Shown here: positions 56,694-64,000 of the stretch, one piece after another
How the letters are laid out: the number at the start of each line of letters is the position of its first letter
Numbering within the stretch: position 1 is the stretch's first letter
NCBI GenBank assembly: GCA_009733775.1
Contig: WOGZ01000069.1
Coordinates: forward strand, 62,001-126,000
Direction: 5' to 3'
Length of the DNA stretch: 64,000 nucleotides
DNA from: Alectoria sarmentosa
Lineage: Eukaryota; Ascomycota; Lecanoromycetes; Lecanorales; Parmeliaceae
Position numbers and translations under genes: made by a program
The notes under the pieces: generated by a model
What the model saw: the letters and a program-made list of their open reading frames with translations, nothing else
Databases searched by the model: none
What the model was told of the DNA's origin: nothing

Positions 56694-59476
56694 GATGGTG
56701 AGGCTTGAGTGGGTCTTGGAGGCAATCGCGGATTTGGGGGAGTGCTGGCGTCAAAAGAGTCTGAGCTAAGTGCCTCGCTTAATACTCTTTTCGTAGAGAT
56801 ATTTCGTCCTTGATGGAAGCCTCCCCGTAGTGCCAGAAGAAATTAAAATGGTGACCATGTGTCATTGTCAGGTTGGTCTCAACACCGGACAAAGAAAGGT
56901 TTTCTCATTGTCGTGGAATTGTTATCATTCCCTTCCAACAACACCTTTGTAGCTCCACCTTGTTCAACGGTTGCAATTCCGTTGATTCTCGTGAGAACGA
57001 AGTAGGATGGACAATACTAGCATGTTGAAACGAACCCCTCTGTGCGATTTCTGTTGTCGTCGTGGCAGCTTTTGTGGTCCAGCGATATTAGCAAAGAATT
57101 GATTCAGAACTCTAAGAACGAACAGCATAAACATTTCAAGTATCTTACCTGGATGTTTCAGAGAGCCCCGAGCTATAGGTCGATACTGAAACAACCACCC
57201 TATGAAATGAAATCGGGAAAGAAAAAACGACCGAAAGATCAATTCATATAGTGCGTCTTCCGACCTGCTCATCCCCACGCACTGAGAGATACCTTTGACT
57301 GTTCTCAACACAGACGACTTGTCCGCCTTCAACACCTCATCTGCCTCGGCCTAATAGTGATTTGTAAAACCCCTCTCACCTTTCTGCCCCTTCCATCCCA
57401 GTATCAAGTTACGTTCCGATGAGCTTCTTGCGTCAAAGCACATTCATTGCCTTCCATATCAAACTCATCAAGAACACAGTATGGTATACCCACTCGCAAA
57501 AATCAACATGGCCAGTTTCACTCATACCCGCCCACCTCTCCGCCGCAAAGTAGCATCATCAATACTCAAACTATTTGTCTCCTCGGCCTTCGCTACTTCA
57601 CGCGTCAACAGTGCATCTCCAGCCTCAACTATGTCATCCCTTTTGCGAGAAGTAGAGACCGTTCCCTTCACTCGCTGGTTGCTACACAGCAAGCAAATTT
57701 CGCTGTAACGATCTTATACAGCCTCACCATGTCAGCAACACGCACTCGATTGTGTTCCTTATTACCACCTCCAGTGACTCCTGCCTACCTCGTCTTCATA
57801 GCAGTTCAGATTATGACGGGCATCTGGACGAAGATTTGTTGAAACTTCCGGTGCGGAGACCGTGTTTGAGCGGCGACGTTACGATATCAGTCCTCACGCC
57901 TGTTTCGGGACTGGTTTGGACTTTCAAGGGGCCCGATTGGCGCCTAATGTAGGATTCTGTCTAGTCACTTTTTTGAATGACGCAGGGCGATAGTTTCCTG
58001 ATCAATTGAATATACCGCTTGACTCTTTTTCTTCTGTAAGTTCAATGTTTCGTACAACGTCGAGCGGTGATAGGGGCCGGCTTTCGCGCTCGCCGACTTG
58101 AGGGGCGTGAAATGGTTTCTGGCTGGGTCGAACGTGTCAGGCATGACTTGAATCTGATCAGTTGCTATAAGGTGGGGAGTGAGAATAAAACTCTTCAAGC
58201 GCGTTTAGACCTCGCTATTACCAATCAAAACATCCCTTTCTATCAGATCTTGGCTTCGGTCATAGCGCGTCACCGCCTCAAACCCTTCCATCAGACAATA
58301 TACACATTAGTGTCCAGAGACATCTTAATAAGACCCAAAGACTTCATACCCCTCCAACAGCTTCGATCGAGATACCAGCACCACGTATTATGGCCACAAC
58401 ATCTACATCGACAAAGCCCTCATCTTTGACTCCTTTACCCAGACCTTCAGTATCAACCCTCTCACCCGGTCCCCATACCTCATGAGATGACCACTTCATC
58501 CATATCAAGACCACAGCTCTCTGCGTCCGCGAGCTCCACCAACCCCCTATTTCATTCGCCGCCATGTTCACGTGTCCTACTGGTCTCTTGTTTTCCTATG
58601 CTTTCAGACACGGCTAGCCTGCCATAGAAGCAGCAGCATTTTTATTATCGTCGTCTCTCCAGTTGGATCGTGAAGACTACCCCAACTCCCTAGGTTTTTT
58701 TGAAATGCAAGGAGAAATGGGTCGGCTCTGGCTGCCTGTGGCACCAGCAATGTTATAAGCTCTTCCACAAGATCTTTCCAGTGACGAGTCGTGAGCCTTT
58801 CCTACAGAAGTTTCATGTAGTGTCCGGTAAGCGCTAGTTCAATAGCCTGAGTCTCGCTGCTGGGATGGTGGGGGAGCGTTCCAGTCTAAAATCCGTGAAC
58901 TAGCATAATTCTTGAAACTTTCGTTAAACAACGCCGAGAGCCAGGGAGAAGAGGCCAATTCTTTCTCCGATCACTGACGCACTGCACTACGAGTATTGTT
59001 GCTGGTCATATATGAGGAGTTCGGTTCATCGACTCCAGAAAGGAAATGACCAGGCAAAAGGCGTTTGACCTTACTAGTCAGGCTGATGGGCCCAAAATGA
59101 ATAGGTGGACAGCAACGTGAGAGGCTTGTATCAAGGCTTGAGGTTCTCAGCCTGTTCCCAGCCATTTTTCGGCCAGCCACATTGTTAAGTATGATGCACA
59201 AGACCGACTCTAGGGGAGCCTGGGGAGGATAATCGATCTATCCTACACACCATAGACCTGAATTTTGATAATATCTTGAAAGGTAACCAAGGTCAAGCCT
59301 ACGTCGATAGCACAGAGGAGTATTCTTTTTGAGAACCAGAGTCGACAAATTTTAACAGATTGTGGGGCCAAAGATGATCCACGCTACTAGTTACGTCATC
59401 AAGAACTCTTGGCTGCGAAGCGTCAGTTGAATCCTGAAGAGTCCAACTTTCCTCTGCTCCATAGTGTGAAAATACG
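56694..59476. other. Gene-poor region, nothing firmly recognised
   Basis: About 2.8 kb. Frames at 57447-57842 (+), 58067-58429 (+) and 56964-57335 (-) lack motifs and overlap each other's shadows. No RNA gene, repeat or mobile element end is visible. Confidence 0.4.
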
Positions 59477-60640
59477 ATGACTTCCAATAGTTCATCCGTC
59501 TCCATCAAAAGAGCGCCTGGAACGACAGAGTCATCTCAACCCTCTCATCACGTTGGTAAACCGCCTACCTCCTTCATCAATCCATGGCCATCTTTTCACA
59601 AACATTCACCTCTTGACCTCCTCCTGACATCTCAACGAAATCGTAACTACAAGCCAGTGCCGTCTCGCGATCAGTTAGTGGCTATTCAAAAGCCAGACTG
59701 GGGTGCTGGCAAAAAGGGTCTGAAGGCCACGTGGATCGGCCACGCAAGTTTCCTTATTGAAACGTCGGCTTCGGAAGGTGCAGAAAGAGGAGTAAGGGTA
59801 CTATTCGATCCTATGTTCTCCGAAAGGACGAGTCCGGTGACGTGGGCCGGACCGAAGCGCTACAGCCCCACCCCTTGTACGCTCGATGAGCTGCCTGATG
59901 TCGACTTGGTCGTCATTTCCCACGATCATTACGACCACATGGACTCAGATACTTTGTTGAAGATTTACGCACGCAGGAAAGGGTGTCTACACTTTTTGGT
60001 AGCACTGGGAAATGCTTCCAGACTTCGTGGCTTCGGCATTGGTGGGAACGATGTCACGGAATTAGACTGGTGGGAGGGCGTCCAGGTGGAAGTGTCCGGC
60101 GTGGGGTCAGTCGCTATGACCTGCACGCCCTCACAGCACTTTTCTGGTAGAGGCATCATGGACCAAGGTTCTACGCTTTGGTGTTCCTGGGTCTTGGACG
60201 GTGGGCTTTCCGGAAATAATCCCGCAGCAACTCACTCGAGCATACCCAGGAAGGTCTTCTTCGCGGGTGATACTGGCTACCGATATTTGCCCAAAGAAGC
60301 AAAAGAGATGGACATGCCATCTTGCCCGGCTTTCAAAAGAATTGGAGAAGAATTTGGCCCTTTCGATCTCAGCCTGCTACCCATTGGACTCTACTCTCCT
60401 AGACATTTATTATCTCCAATTCATTGCGCCCCTGAGGACGCTCTTTGCTTGCACAAGGATTTGAAGAGCAGAAAATCTATTGGCATGCACTACGGGACCG
60501 TCAGAGGTGGGATCAGCCAGTACTTCGAGGAAGTCACTGAGCCCCCAAGGCGGTTCAAAGAGGCGTGCGAGAAGGACGGTAGAATTTGGGGAGAGGAGCT
60601 TGGATTGTTGAGTATCGGAGAAACACTTGTTATACTCTGA
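59477..60640 (+). CDS. NAPE-PLD-like metallo-beta-lactamase-fold hydrolase
   Basis: An intronless frame of 387 residues. The N-terminal part includes FINPWPSFHKHSPLDLLL, typical of the family, then TWIGHASFLIE and the zinc-binding motif SHDHYDHMD with His149, His151, Asp153 and His154. Further metal ligands lie in TPSQHFSGRG, FFAGDTGY and IGMHYGT. This set marks N-acylphosphatidylethanolamine phospholipase D-like enzymes (in yeast Fmp30, mitochondrial inner membrane), which cut N-acyl-PE to N-acylethanolamine and phosphatidic acid. There is no clear membrane helix or strong mitochondrial presequence. Substrate in this organism is inferred from the family. The start is the first Met in the frame, 70 residues before the domain. 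Confidence 0.9.
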   Translation: MTSNSSSVSIKRAPGTTESSQPSHHVGKPPTSFINPWPSFHKHSPLDLLLTSQRNRNYKPVPSRDQLVAIQKPDWGAGKKGLKATWIGHASFLIETSASEGAERGVRVLFDPMFSERTSPVTWAGPKRYSPTPCTLDELPDVDLVVISHDHYDHMDSDTLLKIYARRKGCLHFLVALGNASRLRGFGIGGNDVTELDWWEGVQVEVSGVGSVAMTCTPSQHFSGRGIMDQGSTLWCSWVLDGGLSGNNPAATHSSIPRKVFFAGDTGYRYLPKEAKEMDMPSCPAFKRIGEEFGPFDLSLLPIGLYSPRHLLSPIHCAPEDALCLHKDLKSRKSIGMHYGTVRGGISQYFEEVTEPPRRFKEACEKDGRIWGEELGLLSIGETLVIL

Positions 60641-61756
60641 GTGGAGGAACGAAATCTCGTGACAGCTGGTTGACGAGGATGTTAGGCCTCGATTCCGTCG
60701 CTGCCCCTTGGTTTTCTGGAAATCGCTCCGAGCTCCGGTCAGGACCTGGGAATGGAGACTGGGTTCTGATGTAAGATGAAGATCTCCACAAATGCCCTAG
60801 ATTTTTTTATCATCTGGGTAAATAAACATATTAGTAGAATGTTTAATGACGGGGACATGATATTCTTCCTGCATGCGCAGCAAGTAAAATATATAACCTC
60901 GGGTCTACTGTCGCAGTTCCTTGCCTAACCACATAGGAGGTAAGACAGTCCGAATCGTGTGCCAATGTGCCCAATGGCCGACATTGGAATCCCCCGCGTA
61001 TCGAGTCCGTGTTGCTAGTAATGAGTGAACTTGCTCAAACATTGCCCGTTCGGAAGGAATGACAAGGTCAATACTGCGGTCAGGCCCAACTCACCGACCA
61101 GAGTTTTTGCAGCAGATTCGCCTTTCACGATTCAACGCGTACTAGTACATAACCAGACGTATGCATAACGCCAAGGTGAGGCTGAGCGCGACGGCTATGT
61201 GATATTTCGGCTGCGCTTCCCCTACATATCATCGGCTTGGCAAGCGGCTCGCTTCGAGCTCGCTAGAACCTACCTTGTACTTAGATATATGCGATAGAGT
61301 AGTATAGTCTGGGCCATGTCCAGTAGGGAATGGACAGCAAATCCTATGCAATGGTGCAATCACAGCTAATTTCTTGCCAAGCGGGTTTCCTTGGCGCCAA
61401 GACCTTGGGAAGTTCTTCGGCTGCACCCAACCATTTTTACTGTAACCAAGATTAACATAGAGCTTGACCTTTGTACCGATCAGCCATCTCCATATCGAAT
61501 GATGTTGGTTGAAGCTTGGCATGTATCTACACCTATAATTATCTATGTCTATGGGTACGGAGGACCAACGAGAGAATGATCCTGCGGGGAAGCCCGTGCG
61601 CGGCAATACCACCTTCCTATTTGAGAGCTTTGCATAGAGGATCGAGCACTTCAAATCTAAGAAAACTGGCGCATGTAAGCTTTCACAGCACGGCCTAGAG
61701 TTCTATGAGTTCCGCAGGACTTGACAGTCTGCGAACCGGTATCCTTGAACTAGTAC
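60641..61756. other. Intergenic, nothing recognised
   Basis: This 1.1-kb gap lies between the metallo-hydrolase and the NLR gene. I see no gene, repeat or RNA; the last few hundred bases should hold the NLR promoter. Confidence 0.45.
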
Positions 61757-64000
61757 ATGGATCCAATCAGTATATTAACTAGCGTCACTGCAATTGCCAC
61801 GACCACCTTTCAGGTCGTCAGCTTCTTAGGAACCATGAAAGAGGGTGGCAATGACCGACTGAGGCTTACAACTGAAGTCAATTCTTTGTGGATGTCACTC
61901 AAGCTTCTCGAAGGACAATTGGAACCAACAAACTCACACGAAGAAGCTTGGCTCGAAGGCGTGCGATCCCTTCAGGTGTCGAACGGCGTCTTCGACCAAA
62001 TATTGGAGGCTGCGCAAAGATTGAGTGTGAAATTGAAACCACAGACCGGGCATCGCAAGGCTCTGCAGACCTTGAGATGGCCATTGATCGATAAGAAGGA
62101 TGTTGAAGAGACTGTGAGCCATATCGAGCGATTGAAATCATCGGTTTTGTTGGTACTCAGTCATGCCAGTCTGGCCATTGGTAACAAAGTGAACGATGCG
62201 CTTGTAAGCCAGAAGGCCAAGGCCGTCATAGACTGGCTCACGCCCCTCAATTTTCTGGCTCGGCAGGAATCCATCATCAAAGATAAAAGCGAAGGGACCG
62301 GAACATGGTTCCTCGAGTCGGATATCTTCAACAGATGGAAATCTGGAGATAATTTGGTCTTGTGGTGCCCGGGAATACCTGGTGCAGGGAAAACTTTTCT
62401 TGCATCAATCGTGGTCGAGAAGCTACGCGAGCTGTATCGAGGGCAGAACGTTGCAGTATTCATGCTGTACTGCAACTACAATGAGAACGAAACGCAGTCT
62501 GTTCAGCCCCTAGTCGCAAGTCTTGTAAAGCAGGATATTCAAGAAAGATCCGTGGTGGACGTGAGACTAGGAGAGCTGCACGAGGCGCATTACAAGAAAG
62601 AAACCCGTCCATCACTGGAGGAACTCAAAGACCTCCTTGGTGACGCACTTCTACATTACGACAAGGCTTTCATTGTGCTGGACGCGTTAGATGAGATGCT
62701 AGATGAAAAGTGCCGGAGCGATTTAATGGACTGTTTACGTTCTTTCAAGCAGAAATCTAATTTGCTCATAACATCACGGCCAGTGCCTTCTATTAAGCAA
62801 TTGTTTGGACCGTCATCCGAACATATCTATTGCGATGGCTGCTACAAAAAACATCTGACATCGCACTGGCATTGCACAGGCTGCAGCGGAACTGGGTACG
62901 ATGTCTGCCAAGATTGCCATGACAAAACGATCACTTGTCAAAATGTCGGCCACATTTTCAAGAAACGTTTCAGCAGTCTGAACCTGGACATTGCAGCCGC
63001 AGATCGAGACCTCCAGACCTATATTATACAACGCATAGCTAATGCACCATCGCTTCGCCAGTGTGTTGCCAAGAAGGTAGATCTTCAGGATGAAATTCTT
63101 GGAAGTGTTACACAATATGCCAATGGCATGTGAGTACTACTTGATTTCCAGCCAGCAACAGGATTGCTAATGATGTCAACTTCAGGTTTCTTCTTGCAAA
63201 ATTCCACATGGATTCACTTTCAACGAAATTAAGACCATCGTCTGTCCTCAATGCGCTGAAGAATCTCCCGACAGAGATCGACAGCACTTACGACCAAGCG
63301 ATGGGCAGGATTCAAAGCATGCCTACCGAGCACCGAGAGACCACCGAGAGACCGCCGAGTGCTTTCTATCGTGGATCGCCTACACGGACAGAGCCCTGAC
63401 AGTACCCGAGATTGAACAAGCAACAGTGACCTATCTTACGCTTGAAGATGGCGAAGAGGCATCCGCCATTGATGTCGACGATATCATTAGTGCCAACGAC
63501 CTGTCATCTATGTGCGCTGGTCTGGTCACTGTTGAAGGTGAAAAGGTATTGTTGGTTCACTACACAGCAGTGACATACCTCAATAATACTCGAGAGAAAT
63601 GGTTTCCGAACGCCTACGCCAAGCTGGCAAGAACCTGTCTCACTTATCTTCTGTTTGACGATTTCAATACTGGCGCTTGCACTGGTGAGACAGAGGATAT
63701 TGATTTCGAACAGCGAACGCGCGACTTTCCCCTACTCGGCTACGCATCGTTATGGTGGGGTCGCTTTGCCTACCACATGGAAGGGGCTGAATTGAGAGAG
63801 ATGGCCAGAAATTTTCTGAGCAGCAAACCCCACATTGATACTTCAGTGCAAGCGCTTTGGTATACTGACAACTCAGATGCTCTCACCTGGAACGCCAAGA
63901 CTGGAGCGACAGCTCTACACCTCGTCGCCTATTTCGGACTTGAGCACTTGCTAGCGGATTCACTCGGAGGTACAACTGATATAGATGCCCAAGACTCTCT
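61757..64000 (+). CDS. NACHT-type NLR with ZZ-like finger and ankyrin repeats, frameshifted, 3' end outside window
   Basis: Exon 1 is 61757-63129; a 56-bp intron (gtgagt to ttcag) leads to exon 2 from 63186. The N-terminus (MDPISILTSVTAIATTTFQ) resembles the helical N-terminal domains of fungal STAND proteins. The NACHT domain has the P-loop GIPGAGKT at 206-213, a Walker B FIVLDALDE at about 305-313 and LLITSRPVPS. Residues 359-399 form a ZZ-like zinc finger (Cys pairs 359/362, 373/376, 384/387, then Cys394 and His399). A helical region with SLLGYASLWW-like motifs and the start of ankyrin repeats (GATALHLVAYFGLEHLL) follow. The frame breaks at 63338-63359 because of an 11-bp tandem duplication: the literal frame stops at 63399, while the family sequence continues in another frame to the window end. 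Such proteins sense non-self or infection and can trigger cell death. It is either a recent pseudogene or a truncated allele. Confidence 0.85.
63338..63359 (+). repeat. 11-bp tandem duplication breaking the NLR frame
   Basis: agaccaccgag (63338-63348) is followed directly by agaccgccgag (63349-63359). Without one copy the coding frame would pass from HRET into the downstream family sequence that includes LSWIAYTDRALTVPEIEQ. The two copies differ by one A/G. Confidence 0.8.

Overview
The window looks like nuclear DNA of a filamentous ascomycete (Pezizomycotina). Coding genes are split by short introns of about 49-110 bp. A reducing type I iterative polyketide synthase and a NACHT-type NLR gene sit among conserved eukaryotic genes. 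Two blocks of extremely AT-rich sequence (about 17.2-23.1 kb and 44.1-48.0 kb) have the look of repeats degraded by repeat-induced point mutation (RIP). I did not try to name the species.

Layout: 0-1.4 kb is non-coding micro- and minisatellite. From 1.4 to 16.2 kb there is an ordinary gene-rich stretch: a seven-helix membrane protein, a copper amine oxidase, the CAF1/Pop2 deadenylase, a complex I B12 subunit, a WDR70-like WD40 protein, a GT32 glycosyltransferase with a hexapeptide-repeat tail, and an FSH-family serine hydrolase. From 16.3 to 23.4 kb lies a mobile-element graveyard: a 267-bp inverted-repeat MITE, a 474-bp miniature LTR element and a 1.9-kb LTR element with a 5-bp target duplication, followed by a long inverted repeat. 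From 23.8 to 31.7 kb is an eight-intron polyketide synthase (KS-AT-DH-MT-ER-KR-ACP) in which KS, AT, KR and ACP keep their key residues but DH, MT and ER look degenerate. After it come a decayed SprT-like gene, a secreted flavin polyamine oxidase, an RCC1 gene, a frameshifted PAF-acetylhydrolase-like gene and a damaged rhodopsin-domain membrane-protein gene. The second AT-rich block (44146-48033) is one DNA transposon with matching terminal inverted repeats and TA flanks. The last part holds a type II membrane glycosyltransferase, a 480-bp MITE with TA flanks, a gene-poor stretch of nearly 8 kb, a NAPE-PLD-like metallo-hydrolase, and an NLR with a ZZ-like zinc finger and ankyrin repeats. The NLR reading frame is broken by an 11-bp tandem duplication and runs off the end.

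How things may work together: the only secondary-metabolism core enzyme is the PKS. The FSH hydrolase on the far side of the AT-rich block is a candidate product-releasing enzyme by analogy with LovG, and no trans-acting enoyl reductase is visible. The other genes are mostly unrelated housekeeping or accessory functions. All calls rest on reading the sequence and remembered family motifs; no search was run.
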